A stretch of 64,000 bases of DNA, taken from the NCBI GenBank assembly GCA_051656645.1, contig JBOGCH010000005.1, forward strand, positions 120,633 to 184,632, in the 5' to 3' direction. Below are positions 15,054-23,972 of the stretch, in pieces. This DNA is from JBOGCH01 sp051656645 (GTDB lineage Bacteria; Bacteroidota; Bacteroidia; Bacteroidales; Marinifilaceae). The notes under the pieces are model-generated. The model was not told the DNA's origin and ran no database searches. It worked only from the letters and a program-made list of their open reading frames with translations. Every line of letters begins with the position of its first letter. The first letter of the stretch is position 1. Both the position numbers and the translations under genes were made by a program.

Positions 15054-17831
15054 TTAAAAAAAATTATTGTCTAGTTTTTCTTTTAAGTATTTGCCTGTGT
15101 ATGACTCCTTACAGTTTATAAGCTGCTCAGGAGTGCCTTGGAAAATAACTTGTCCGCCATGTATTCCTCCCTCTGGTCCAAGATCAATGATATAATCTGC
15201 ACATTTAATGACATCCATATTATGTTCAATAACTAATACCGTATGTCCTTTTTGAATTAATGCTTCTAGGGATGTAATCAATTTATTTATATCATGAAAA
15301 TGTAAACCAGTTGTAGGTTCGTCAAATACAAATAGTGTGGGATCGGCACTTTCTTTGCTTAGGTGAAAGGCTAACTTTACACGTTGACTTTCTCCACCAC
15401 TTAATGTACTGGAGGATTGTCCTAGTTTAATGTAGCCTAAACCAACATCCACAAGTTTCTGTAATTTGTCCACAACACTCCGTTCTGTGGCACTATCTCC
15501 TTGTTTAAAGAATTCAATACCCTGGTTTACAGTCATCTCTAATATTTGAAATATATTGTGCTCGCGAAATTTAATGTCCAGGACTTCCTCTTTAAAACGT
15601 TGTCCCTTACAGTGTTCACATTCCAAGTACACATCGGCCATGAATTGCATTTCTACTTTTATAATTCCTTCACCTTGACACTCCTCACAACGTCCTCCAG
15701 GAACATTAAAAGAGAAATGAGCAGGTTTCAATCCCTGAAACTTTGCTGCTGGTGTATCGGCAAAAAGTTTTCGGACATCATCCCACGCCTTTAAATAGGT
15801 AACCGGGTTAGAGCGGGACGATTTACCGATGGGATTTTGGTCAATGAATTCAATTTTTTTAATTTGTTCTATATCGCCTGTCAATGAATCAAAACTACCA
15901 ACTTTATCGGTTGACTCACCAAAATGTCTATATAGTGCAGGGACAAGAATATTTTTAATCAGCGTACTTTTCCCTGAACCACTTACACCTGTTATTGCTG
16001 TCATAACATTTAAAGGAACAGAAACAGAAATGTTTTTTAAGTTGTTCTCTGTGGCTCCGTTAACTTGAATGTGATAATGCCCATCGCGTCTGCGTGCAGG
16101 AATTTCAATACGTCTTTTGCCTGTTATATACTCAGCTGTATAAGTATGTGCTGTAAGTAGTTGGTCCATTGTTCCTTGAAAAACAACTTCACCCCCCAGA
16201 CGTCCTGCATTAGGACCTATGTCAATAACCTCGTCTGCCGCTTTTATAATATCCTCGTCATGCTCAACTACAACGACGGTGTTACCCATGTCTCTTAGTT
16301 TAATAAGGACTTGAATAAGTCGTTCAGTATCACGTGAATGTAGTCCGATACTTGGCTCATCAAGAATATATAACGAACCTACAAGAGCCGACCCTAGGGA
16401 TGTAGCCAAGTTAATACGTTGAGATTCTCCTCCAGAAAGTGTTGAGGATAAGCGATTAAGTGTCAGATATCCTAATCCAACTTCCAACAAAAAGGAAAGT
16501 CGACTTTTGATATCGGGCATGACTCTCTCTGCAACTTTTTCTTGCCATGGATCGAGCTTAATATTTTCAAACCAGAGTGCAAGTTCGTCTATAGGCATAA
16601 CTACAAGATCCGGTAAGCTTTTACCATCAATTTTTATGTAATCAACTTCTTCGCGTAGTCTACGTCCATGACACTGCGGGCATGTTGTTTTACCCGTATA
16701 TCGAGCAATCATTACACGATTCTGTATTTTATATTTTTTCGATTCAAGATGTGCGAAAAATTGGTTGATGCCTTCAATACCATCTCCACCATTCCATAGG
16801 GTATACCTGTCCTTGTCGCTAAGAGTGTAATAAGGGGCATGGATAGGAAAACCTTTCTTAGATGCCATTTGAATGAAATAATTTTTCCATTCGCTCATTT
16901 TTTCTCCACGCCAGCACATTACAGCGTCCTGAAATACGCTAAGTGCTTTATTGGGAACAACTAAATCCTCGTCAATTCCTAGTATACGTCCATATCCTTC
17001 GCACATTGAGCATGCGCCAATGGGAGAGTTGAAACTGAACATATTTACTGTAGGTGGTTCAAAAATAATACCATCTGCCTCAAATCTGCTTGAGAATGAG
17101 TATATTGTACCGTCCACTTCAATGGAACAGCTACCATTACCTTCATAAAGAGCCGTTTCTATAGCCTCAACGATACGAGCTTTGCTACTTTTTTCGTTAG
17201 TAACGGTAATCCTGTCAATAACCAAATAGGTTGTGGAAGTGTCGGGAATGTCTTGCTCTTTATGTAAATAATCGTCAATACGCACATAGTCGTTATCAAT
17301 CCTAATTCTCGAGAAACCTTGACTTAATAAAAGTTCCAACGTTTCGAACTTATTGATATTCGTCGGTTGTGCCATGAAGATGGCCGTCTGATTTTCGCAT
17401 TTATCAAATAGAAATGCAAAAATATCATCGGGAGTTTCACGCTTTACCTCTTTGCCCGAAACAGGGGAGTATGTACGTCCTGCACGAGCGTATAACAACT
17501 TCAAATAGTCATATATCTCGGTTGATGTTCCTACCGTTGACCGAGGATTGGATGTATTAACCTTTTGTTCAATAGCAATTGCTGGGGGTATCCCTTTTAT
17601 ATAATCACATTCCGGTTTATTTAAGCGTCCAAGGAATTGACGGGCGTAAGAAGATAAACTCTCAACGTAACGACGCTGTCCTTCAGCATATAAAGTATCA
17701 AATGCAAGGGAGGATTTTCCACTTCCTGACACTCCGGTAATGACAATTAACTTGTTTAGAGCAATATTTAAATCTATATTTTTTAAATTATGTACTCTAA
17801 CTCCTTTTAATTCAATATATTGTTGATTCAT
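15054..17831 (-). CDS. uvrA: Excinuclease ABC subunit A
   Basis: Damage-recognition ATPase of nucleotide excision repair. Two ABC modules are visible: Walker A sequences VITGVSGSGKSSLAF near residue 27 and AITGVSGSGKSTLI near residue 630, each with an LSGGESQR signature, and zinc-finger cysteine pairs (CSMCEGYG, CPQCHGRR, CEECQGEG, CEHCKGQR). The reading frame extends to a GTG at 17855, but the ATG at 17831 (MNQQYIELKG) is preferred: it matches the family start, and a TATCTTTG -7 box at 17855-17862 would place transcription initiation downstream of that GTG. The resulting 925 residues are normal. Confidence 0.95.
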   Translation of the reverse strand: MNQQYIELKGVRVHNLKNIDLNIALNKLIVITGVSGSGKSSLAFDTLYAEGQRRYVESLSSYARQFLGRLNKPECDYIKGIPPAIAIEQKVNTSNPRSTVGTSTEIYDYLKLLYARAGRTYSPVSGKEVKRETPDDIFAFLFDKCENQTAIFMAQPTNINKFETLELLLSQGFSRIRIDNDYVRIDDYLHKEQDIPDTSTTYLVIDRITVTNEKSSKARIVEAIETALYEGNGSCSIEVDGTIYSFSSRFEADGIIFEPPTVNMFSFNSPIGACSMCEGYGRILGIDEDLVVPNKALSVFQDAVMCWRGEKMSEWKNYFIQMASKKGFPIHAPYYTLSDKDRYTLWNGGDGIEGINQFFAHLESKKYKIQNRVMIARYTGKTTCPQCHGRRLREEVDYIKIDGKSLPDLVVMPIDELALWFENIKLDPWQEKVAERVMPDIKSRLSFLLEVGLGYLTLNRLSSTLSGGESQRINLATSLGSALVGSLYILDEPSIGLHSRDTERLIQVLIKLRDMGNTVVVVEHDEDIIKAADEVIDIGPNAGRLGGEVVFQGTMDQLLTAHTYTAEYITGKRRIEIPARRRDGHYHIQVNGATENNLKNISVSVPLNVMTAITGVSGSGKSTLIKNILVPALYRHFGESTDKVGSFDSLTGDIEQIKKIEFIDQNPIGKSSRSNPVTYLKAWDDVRKLFADTPAAKFQGLKPAHFSFNVPGGRCEECQGEGIIKVEMQFMADVYLECEHCKGQRFKEEVLDIKFREHNIFQILEMTVNQGIEFFKQGDSATERSVVDKLQKLVDVGLGYIKLGQSSSTLSGGESQRVKLAFHLSKESADPTLFVFDEPTTGLHFHDINKLITSLEALIQKGHTVLVIEHNMDVIKCADYIIDLGPEGGIHGGQVIFQGTPEQLINCKESYTGKYLKEKLDNNFF

Positions 17832-17854
17832 TCCTTTCAATCTATGTACAAGCA

Positions 17855-17862
17855 CAAAGATA
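17855..17862 (-). promoter_or_regulatory. Probable uvrA promoter -7 box
   Basis: TATCTTTG on the minus strand, 24 bases before the preferred ATG. It overlaps the upstream GTG of the frame and so argues against that codon as a start. Confidence 0.5.
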
Positions 17863-17878
17863 AATTATTTTTCACAAA

Positions 17879-17905
17879 AAAAGCACCCCTGGAAAGGGTG
17901 CTTTT
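17879..17905 (-). terminator. Terminator after rplI
   Basis: A 10-bp stem (AAAAGCACCC with GGGTGCTTTT) and a seven-base loop, with a U-tract on the minus strand, 56 bases past rplI. It closes the rpsF-rpsR-rplI operon and separates it from uvrA. Confidence 0.88.
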
Positions 17906-17960
17906 GTATTTGTTGGAAATTGTTTGGAAACGTCTATATTCAGTTAATGAATCTGATTAA

Positions 17961-18401
17961 TTATTCTGGTACTACTTCAAATTCAACGTCAACTTTTACG
18001 TCACGGTGTAATTTGATTGTTGCAGTATGTGTACCAAGTTCTTTTACTTCTTTGATAATAATCTTTTTTCTGTCGATATCAAATCCTTGAGCAGCTAAGC
18101 TTTCAGAGATCATGATGTTGTTTACAGAACCAAAGATTTTACCTGTGCTGCTTGCTTTAGCACCGATAGTAAGTTTTACGTTTGCTAACTTAGCAGCCAA
18201 CTCTTCAGCTTCAGCTTTAAGTTTTGCTTCTTTGTGAGCGCGTTGTTTAATGTTTTCAGCAACGATTTTCTTTGCTGATTCAGTCGCAAGAATAGCGTAT
18301 CCTTGAGGGATTAAGTAGTTACGTCCGTAACCGTTTTTTACGTTCACTACATCGTCCTTATGACCTAGGTTTGCGATATCTGTTAATAAAATAACCTGCA
18401 T
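17961..18401 (-). CDS. rplI: Ribosomal protein bL9
   Basis: Large-subunit protein of 146 residues with two domains joined by a long helix. The N-terminal domain shows the classic start MQVILLTDIANLGHKDDVVNVKNGYGRNYLIPQGYA, quoted here only in its key parts: LGHKDDVV and NGYGRNYLIP. A lysine/alanine-rich linker helix follows at about 45-75, then the C-terminal RNA-binding domain (GKIFGSVNN). It is the last gene of the S6-S18-L9 operon, 19 bases after rpsR. Confidence 0.97.
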   Translation of the reverse strand: MQVILLTDIANLGHKDDVVNVKNGYGRNYLIPQGYAILATESAKKIVAENIKQRAHKEAKLKAEAEELAAKLANVKLTIGAKASSTGKIFGSVNNIMISESLAAQGFDIDRKKIIIKEVKELGTHTATIKLHRDVKVDVEFEVVPE

Positions 18402-18420
18402 TTTGTCCTCCTTGTTTAAA

Positions 18421-18690
18421 TTATTTCATCAAATCTGTTAAGTAAGGCAACAAAGCAAGGTGTCTTGCTCTTTTCACAGCAGTTGCTACTTTTCTCTGAT
18501 ATTTTACTGAAGTACCAGTAATACGTCTAGGAAGGATTTTCCCTTGGTCATTTAAGAATTTTTTCAAGAATTCAGGATCTTTGTAATCGATGAACTTGAT
18601 TTTTGCTTTTCTAAAACGACAATACTTTTTCTTTTTGACATCAACTGTTGGGGGAGTCAAATATCTGATTTCGCTTTCGTTTTGTGCCAT
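18421..18690 (-). CDS. rpsR: Ribosomal protein bS18
   Basis: Small-subunit protein of 89 residues that forms a heterodimer with bS6 on 16S rRNA. The conserved core reads IDYKDPEFLKKFLNDQGKI followed by LPRRITGTSVKYQRKV and AVKRARHLALLPY. The single cysteine after KKKY belongs to the short N-terminal extension. It lies between rpsF (three bases upstream) and rplI in the usual order. Confidence 0.97.
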   Translation of the reverse strand: MAQNESEIRYLTPPTVDVKKKKYCRFRKAKIKFIDYKDPEFLKKFLNDQGKILPRRITGTSVKYQRKVATAVKRARHLALLPYLTDLMK

Positions 18691-18693
18691 GGC

Positions 18694-19044
18694 TTATTTC
18701 TCCTCTGATTTTGCAAGGTTTTTACTTCTTCTCTTTAAAGCATACTCATAAGCATACTTGTCTAGTCTAAATGTTAAGAAACGGATAACTTTCTCATCAC
18801 GTCTGTAGGCTACTTCAAGTTTGTCAACTAACGAACCTTCTGCTTCAAACTGTAACAAGTGGTAGAAACCAGTTGTCTTTTTTTGGATTGGATAAGCCAG
18901 CTTGCGAAGTCCCCAAGCTTCTTCGTGTTCAATTTTACCACCATTCTCAACGATGATAGCTTTGAATTTTTCTACCGCTTCCTTTATCTGTACATCAGAT
19001 AAAACGGGAGTTGTAATGAAAACGGTCTCGTAATGATTCAACAT
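18694..19044 (-). CDS. rpsF: Ribosomal protein bS6
   Basis: Small-subunit protein, partner of bS18. The frame is open from 19107, but the ATG at 19042-19044 (MLNHYETVFITTPVLSD) is chosen: the family starts with this ferredoxin-like first strand, and the canonical promoter at 19085-19116 leaves the upstream codons outside the transcript. The 116 residues show RKLAYPIQKKTTGFYHL and the RVxxF-type RFLTFRLDKY stretch. A Lys/Arg/Glu-rich tail follows, as in many Bacteroidota S6 proteins. Confidence 0.95.
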   Translation of the reverse strand: MLNHYETVFITTPVLSDVQIKEAVEKFKAIIVENGGKIEHEEAWGLRKLAYPIQKKTTGFYHLLQFEAEGSLVDKLEVAYRRDEKVIRFLTFRLDKYAYEYALKRRSKNLAKSEEK

Positions 19045-19084
19045 AATTAATTGATTATTAAAATAATAAATAAATTTATCGGCG

Positions 19085-19116
19085 CAAAGATAGTACTTTC
19101 TTTGCAATTTAACAAA
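19085..19116 (-). promoter_or_regulatory. Canonical Bacteroidota promoter of the rpsF operon
   Basis: On the minus strand TTTG (19113-19116) is followed after 20 bases by TATCTTTG (19085-19092), matching both the -33 and the -7 elements of Bacteroidota housekeeping promoters. It lies immediately past the mltG stop codon and gives a leader of roughly 35 bases. Confidence 0.85.
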
Positions 19117-19120
19117 TTAT

Positions 19121-20149
19121 TTATTTATAAATCCCTTTATTATTAAGCATTTCATGATATTCTCGGGCATATTTATTGTGCTGAGAAAGTGTTTTTGAGA
19201 AATGATGGGTACCTGAAAGATCGCTTTTTGCACAAAAAAACAAATAGTCGTGTTTGGTGTAGTTTAATACAGCGTCAATTACTTGAATAGATGCTATACG
19301 AATTGGCCCTGGGGGTAAACCTGCATTTATATACGTATTGTATGGCGATTTTATTTCAAGGTGTTTTGTTAGGATTCTTTTTAATGTAAAATCGTTTAGA
19401 GCATATTTAACCGTGGGGCAAGCTGCTAAATTTATACCTTTTTTTAAGCGATTAATGTAGACTCCCGCAATAATTGGGTACTCAAACGCCTTTGTAGTTT
19501 CTTCCTCAATGATAGATGCCAAGGTAGTAACTTCAACGGGAGTTAGACCTATTTCATTGGCTTTTTCGCGACGTTTTACATTCCAAAATCGGCCGTATTC
19601 TTGATACATACGTAAAATTAGTTGTTTTGCAGTTGGCTTCCACGTAATTTGATATGTATTTGGCAAGATAATAGCAGTAATGGTGTGAGGAGTAAATTTA
19701 AGCTCCTTTAGAAATGCTGTGTCTTGAAGAAGTGTAACAATCTCTGCACTATCCGTACTTAACTCTTTTTGCGCCACGGATGCAAATTCATTAATGTTAC
19801 GTATATTATTAAAGGTAAATAAAATTGGAGTTTGCTCTCCGCGGCGTAAATAATCAATTAACTCAACATTCGTCATTCCATCACGTATTTGGTAACGGCC
19901 CGGTTTAACCAATGCTGGATACTTTTTAAGTTTAGCAACCTGATTGAGCATATAAGGGTTGTTAATGTATCCTTTGTCAATTAATTTGTCTAAGACTATC
20001 TCATACGTATCTGTTTTGTCTATATATATAATACCATCATCGCTTACGCTAACTGCCGGACGCAAGAGTAGGGCATGAAGAATATATCCTCCTGCAGAAA
20101 CAAGAATAAAAAATAGAATAATAGCTGTAAGAGCTGCTTTTTTCTTCAT
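19121..20149 (-). CDS. mltG: Endolytic murein transglycosylase MltG
   Basis: Cleaves nascent peptidoglycan strands in the periplasm and so sets glycan chain length. The protein has 342 residues, an N-terminal membrane anchor (about residues 5-27) and a YceG/MltG domain. The catalytic glutamate is in LASIIEEETTKAFEYPIIAG, followed by VYINRL and the INAGLPPGPI segment. It follows the nucleoid-associated protein gene by four bases, so the two are co-transcribed; the next genes (rpsF operon) have their own promoter directly after its stop. Confidence 0.95.
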   Translation of the reverse strand: MKKKAALTAIILFFILVSAGGYILHALLLRPAVSVSDDGIIYIDKTDTYEIVLDKLIDKGYINNPYMLNQVAKLKKYPALVKPGRYQIRDGMTNVELIDYLRRGEQTPILFTFNNIRNINEFASVAQKELSTDSAEIVTLLQDTAFLKELKFTPHTITAIILPNTYQITWKPTAKQLILRMYQEYGRFWNVKRREKANEIGLTPVEVTTLASIIEEETTKAFEYPIIAGVYINRLKKGINLAACPTVKYALNDFTLKRILTKHLEIKSPYNTYINAGLPPGPIRIASIQVIDAVLNYTKHDYLFFCAKSDLSGTHHFSKTLSQHNKYAREYHEMLNNKGIYK

Positions 20150-20153
20150 ATAA

Positions 20154-21197
20154 TTAATTCTCTTCGTAAAAGTATAATTTATAGTAGTTCATATCTACAT
20201 CGCTATCATAGCCGCGTGTTATATATTTACGTTCGCCGTGAATGTACACGTGGAAGTTTTTATCTAGTTTTAATATATGCTTAAAATATTTCTTACCATC
20301 TTTTATTGCGTAATTGGATATATTAAAATCTTGATCTACCTGTACGTCTTTTTCTTGTACATATGCATCCTTATACGCTTCAAAAGCAGCGATAACATCC
20401 GGTTCTTTTACAATCTCCTCTTTAAACTTATCTTCAGAAAATAGCTCTTCTTCCTTGAAAAAGTTAATACTTCTATTTAATAAGTCTATTTGCTCAGCTT
20501 TTGTAACGTTATTTTCTTGGTTATAGATATCTTTAATAAAATCCTTGCAAAGATTTAAATAGGTTGACGTCTGGAAGTAACTATCTAAACGTGGTTCTAT
20601 ACCAAGAAAATCATTGGTCCAATATAGTGCTTCTTTACTGTTTGTTTTATCAAGGATTGAAAGTTTATATCCTTCTTCCTTATAAACATTGTATATTAAG
20701 CAAGCCTTATCAAGTTTCTTTATGTTGATACCGGATTCTCTTTGTAGTTGGTAGTTATCATCGTTAATTATAACCTTGAGAAAAGTATCTTTTGTTTCCG
20801 ATTTGAAGACACCAATGGCATCAACAATTCCTTCGTCAATATTAATACCCGTAAAGTGTACGACATATAGTTCGCCACTCTTGATATTTGGATTCTTTGA
20901 CGACTCAAATAGTTGTTCTGCAATATGCACTGATTCTTCAATGAAAGAATCAGTATTTGAAAAAACGTTTGTAGCAGCATTCCAAATAGGATTGGAAGTT
21001 AAATCCTCTTGGGGTATGAACTTGAAAAATGCATCGTTCTTAAATGATGATAAGAAATAGTTCTTTAACAGGTTCACTACGTCTGGATCTGTTGGTAAAA
21101 AGGGAGAATGGGAGAGACGTAGCTCGCCACCTTCAAACTTGTTACCTACACTATGTATAATAATATTAGTGATTTGACAATTCTCAAAATTTATCAT
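20154..21197 (-). CDS. Nucleoid-associated protein, NdpA/YejK-like
   Basis: A 347-residue cytoplasmic protein recognised from its start (MINFENCQITNIIIHSVGNK, then GGELRLS), which is typical of the 37-kD nucleoid-associated protein family found widely in Bacteroidota. Other family-like parts are HFTGINIDEGIVDAIGVFK near the middle, a YWTNDFLG segment, and FKHILKLDKNFHVYIHG near the C terminus. Members bind DNA in E. coli; the role here is unknown. It leads a two-gene unit with mltG and has a TATTTTTG box 32 bases upstream. Confidence 0.83.
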   Translation of the reverse strand: MINFENCQITNIIIHSVGNKFEGGELRLSHSPFLPTDPDVVNLLKNYFLSSFKNDAFFKFIPQEDLTSNPIWNAATNVFSNTDSFIEESVHIAEQLFESSKNPNIKSGELYVVHFTGINIDEGIVDAIGVFKSETKDTFLKVIINDDNYQLQRESGINIKKLDKACLIYNVYKEEGYKLSILDKTNSKEALYWTNDFLGIEPRLDSYFQTSTYLNLCKDFIKDIYNQENNVTKAEQIDLLNRSINFFKEEELFSEDKFKEEIVKEPDVIAAFEAYKDAYVQEKDVQVDQDFNISNYAIKDGKKYFKHILKLDKNFHVYIHGERKYITRGYDSDVDMNYYKLYFYEEN

Positions 21198-21228
21198 TCT
21201 ATTATAAGTTTAGAATATTTAGTACATA

Positions 21229-21236
21229 CAAAAATA
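21229..21236 (-). promoter_or_regulatory. Probable promoter -7 box for the nucleoid protein-mltG unit
   Basis: TATTTTTG on the minus strand, 32 bases before the ATG at 21197. It overlaps the foot of the terminator hairpin of the preceding gene. Confidence 0.4.
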
Positions 21237-21267
21237 ATGGTTTGCATCTAACAATGCAAACCATTAT
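21234..21267 (-). terminator. Terminator after the DUF3078 gene
   Basis: A 14-bp perfect stem (21234-21247 with 21254-21267; ATAATGGTTTGCAT) with a six-base loop, six bases past the stop codon, followed on the minus strand by a T-rich run. Confidence 0.85.
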
Positions 21268-21273
21268 AACTTA

Positions 21274-22902
21274 TTAGAAACGGAAACCTAGACCTAAGCC
21301 GAGAGTCTCTCGAAATTGAAACTTCTTGGAGTAGTTTTCATCATATATTGTTTCGGTATAGATTTGTGCCTTAATAAAGTAATTAATTCGTAAATCTATT
21401 GTTACCTTCCATGATGCAGTATATGGACTCTTTTTCTCAACATTATCACCCTTTCCTTTTTCTCTATCTTCCGGTTCATAACTTGTAAAGAACTTCATTT
21501 CATTACGAAGATTCATTACTTTAAATATGTTATTGAACTGGTTTCTTACCTCTATCTGAGCACCGGCTTTACGTTTTGAACGTTTACCCACCTCGATACC
21601 ATATCTTTTAAACGGTATATTTGCAGTATCGCGAACAAAATTCCAGTTTCCCGTGATAGGCGAAATGAATAATGAGTGATTGTTATTTGGCTTATAATTC
21701 AAACCCAGTGAGAGCGAAAAATATCCGGGACTCATAAAGTTGGCAACTTTTACTTTATCCTTATCCTTAGGATAATCGTAGCTGTTAAACAGTTGTGTAC
21801 GCATATTAAACTGTAACGCGTAATTCCAGTGCTTGAAGGCTTTTTGTCCCAACATAGAGTTTAACTCAAAACGGTCTTCATTTTTTCGAATGTCTTCATC
21901 TCCACTTTTAAGGAACCCAAATCGGTAGTGCATCCAGTTTTCCCAACTTGTATTGTTGCGTTTATAATTCCAAAAGTATCGTACATTACTAATTAATGAA
22001 AGAGAATTTTCACCTCCACTTGCCCAATTGGCTAATTTACCTTGGTTTAATGTTAAATCAACTTCGGAGTGATAGGTCCAATATCTCCGTTTTAATTTCC
22101 CTATAGGCATACGTCTCAAGTTATAATACCAATCATCCATTGGGTTGGTAATAACCATAGGTCTTTTTTTGGGCTGTAATTTTATTTCATTTGCTTGATA
22201 TACACCTTCGTCAATATATAAGCGCAATCCATTATTTTCTGGTAAAACCTGAACCCATGTTCCAATTGTATCTCCAGAGCGGGTAGGGGCCCAAAAACGG
22301 AAATAATGATCACGACCAGTATTCATCCAAAACTTTAATGAATCATCACGTGAACTCAATAAAGTAACAAACGTAGAATCCCTGCTTATTTTTTTTAACC
22401 AGTTATAAGTTGAATCATACCTCATATAATCAACTAGGGACTTAATATTGGACATATAAGGTTCGTCCATATTAAGATAATCGATATCCTCCTTGAATTT
22501 CATACTGTCCTGCTGTATACGATTGGATAGCACAGCTATGGAATGCTCGGTTTCGGCCGTTTTGTGCGTATATTTCCGCATATATTCAAGCAATTCACGC
22601 ATACGTTCATTTCGTGCATAACTCAACAGTGTATTCACAGCCTTATCTATTTCGGCATCATGCATCGCAGGAGCATATTCTTTTTCTACATTTTGTATTA
22701 CATAGCGTAAGCCAGTATTATTAATATGAGAATAGGGTAGTTTCTTTAATATCAATTTATCGGGATACTGTATAGCCCGTCTATATTTTTGAGTCACCAT
22801 TCCTCTCAATGATGCTCTATTCTCCATGATTTCAGGATAGAGTTGTTGAGCAAAAAGAGGCGATGAACACAAGAATAAAATAATAGCGACAATAGATCTC
22901 AT
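21274..22902 (-). CDS. DUF3078 family outer-membrane protein
   Basis: A 542-residue exported protein: signal peptide at residues 1-19 (ending SPLFA-Q), a helical/coiled N-terminal third, then a barrel-like C-terminal half ending LGLGLGFRF with a terminal Phe. The segment NWASGGENSLSLISNVRYF (around residues 290-308) is the hallmark of DUF3078, a Bacteroidota family of unknown function. It lies eight bases after an SDR gene on the same strand, and the two are probably co-transcribed. Confidence 0.82.
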   Translation of the reverse strand: MRSIVAIILFLCSSPLFAQQLYPEIMENRASLRGMVTQKYRRAIQYPDKLILKKLPYSHINNTGLRYVIQNVEKEYAPAMHDAEIDKAVNTLLSYARNERMRELLEYMRKYTHKTAETEHSIAVLSNRIQQDSMKFKEDIDYLNMDEPYMSNIKSLVDYMRYDSTYNWLKKISRDSTFVTLLSSRDDSLKFWMNTGRDHYFRFWAPTRSGDTIGTWVQVLPENNGLRLYIDEGVYQANEIKLQPKKRPMVITNPMDDWYYNLRRMPIGKLKRRYWTYHSEVDLTLNQGKLANWASGGENSLSLISNVRYFWNYKRNNTSWENWMHYRFGFLKSGDEDIRKNEDRFELNSMLGQKAFKHWNYALQFNMRTQLFNSYDYPKDKDKVKVANFMSPGYFSLSLGLNYKPNNNHSLFISPITGNWNFVRDTANIPFKRYGIEVGKRSKRKAGAQIEVRNQFNNIFKVMNLRNEMKFFTSYEPEDREKGKGDNVEKKSPYTASWKVTIDLRINYFIKAQIYTETIYDENYSKKFQFRETLGLGLGFRF

Positions 22903-22910
22903 TTGTTGTA

Positions 22911-23720
22911 TTATTTAAAAGGAGAATTAGGTTCTTTAGCCATATGATTATAGTTCAACTTGTCTAGAAGCGATGGCCACCATTTACTCAAAAAAACAGC
23001 AATCTTTCCTTCCACTAAAGTCATGATAATTTCACGTTTTCTATTGCGAATACCTTTCACAATAATTTGAGCGCATCTTTCAGCACTCATCATCTTACTT
23101 TCATCACGAGGGCTTTCACCTTGCACATTTCCATCAGCAGCAAGGGCAACTTTTCTTATATTGGATGCAGTAAATCCTGGTGCAGCAATCATTACATGAA
23201 TTCCTTTCTTTAAATTTTCAACCCTTATGGTATCAAGAAAACCTCTAACGGCAAATTTACTTGCAGAATACCCTGTACGACCGGGTAATCCTAAATAGCC
23301 AGCAATTGAAATTATACCAACAATACTTCCGTGTGACTTTTGTATATAGGGTAATGCATGTTTTGTACAATAAACTGTTCCCCAGAAATTTACATCCATT
23401 ACCTGTTTTAATACCGTTGTATCAACATCGTCAAGAAGTGCGCGCATCGAAATTCCTGCATTATTGATTAAAATGTCAATTTGTCCAAATTGTTCTACTG
23501 TCTTATCAATAATACGTTTACAGTCAACCTCTTGAGTTACATCTGCCTGAATTGATAATATTTCAGCATTCGTATTCGATAATTCTTTTTCTGTTTCTTG
23601 TAGCTTATCTAAACTACGTGCTGCTTGTACAACTCGCACACCTTGCTGTACAAGCTCAAATACCAAAGCCTTACCAATTCCTGATGAAGCCCCGGTTACT
23701 ATAGCAACCTTATTATGCAT
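22911..23720 (-). CDS. Short-chain dehydrogenase/reductase
   Basis: A 269-residue NAD(P)-dependent oxidoreductase of the classical SDR family. The cofactor-binding TGASSGIG is at residues 9-16, the NNAG motif near residue 87, and the catalytic YSASK near residue 156, with an upstream Ser in the IISIAG strand. Substrate cannot be told; length and sequence resemble DltE/YqjQ-like SDRs. It is the first gene of a unit with DUF3078 and has a TATCTTTG box about 30 bases upstream. Confidence 0.9.
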   Translation of the reverse strand: MHNKVAIVTGASSGIGKALVFELVQQGVRVVQAARSLDKLQETEKELSNTNAEILSIQADVTQEVDCKRIIDKTVEQFGQIDILINNAGISMRALLDDVDTTVLKQVMDVNFWGTVYCTKHALPYIQKSHGSIVGIISIAGYLGLPGRTGYSASKFAVRGFLDTIRVENLKKGIHVMIAAPGFTASNIRKVALAADGNVQGESPRDESKMMSAERCAQIIVKGIRNRKREIIMTLVEGKIAVFLSKWWPSLLDKLNYNHMAKEPNSPFK

Positions 23721-23749
23721 ATTCCGTAAGTGTTAAATAGATATTGTCA

Positions 23750-23757
23750 CAAAGATA
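23750..23757 (-). promoter_or_regulatory. Probable SDR-DUF3078 promoter -7 box
   Basis: TATCTTTG on the minus strand, 30 bases before the SDR start codon. Confidence 0.5.
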
Positions 23758-23913
23758 ATATTATTTGTCAATATACATTATCTGCATATTATTACTCTCA
23801 TATTTTATTCATATCTACTATTTGATAATTTATATTATGTTAAGTTGTAGTTATCCTTGCATATAAAATAACTCCTTCTCATGAATCAATAGATATTGTA
23901 AAAGATATATAAC

Positions 23914-23948
23914 AAAAATAGCGACACCACTACGATGTCGCTATTTTT
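23914..23948 (-). terminator. Terminator after the TPR gene
   Basis: A 13-bp perfect stem (AAAAATAGCGACA, 23914-23926, with 23936-23948) and a nine-base loop, 25 bases past the TPR stop; it closes the gyrA-TPR unit. Confidence 0.88.
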
Positions 23949-23972
23949 ACTTGAATGAGAGTACTAAGCTTC

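Noticed and set aside
17832..17855. GTG at 17853-17855 as uvrA start
   Set aside because: A TATCTTTG promoter box overlaps it, and the ATG at 17831 matches the normal UvrA N terminus.
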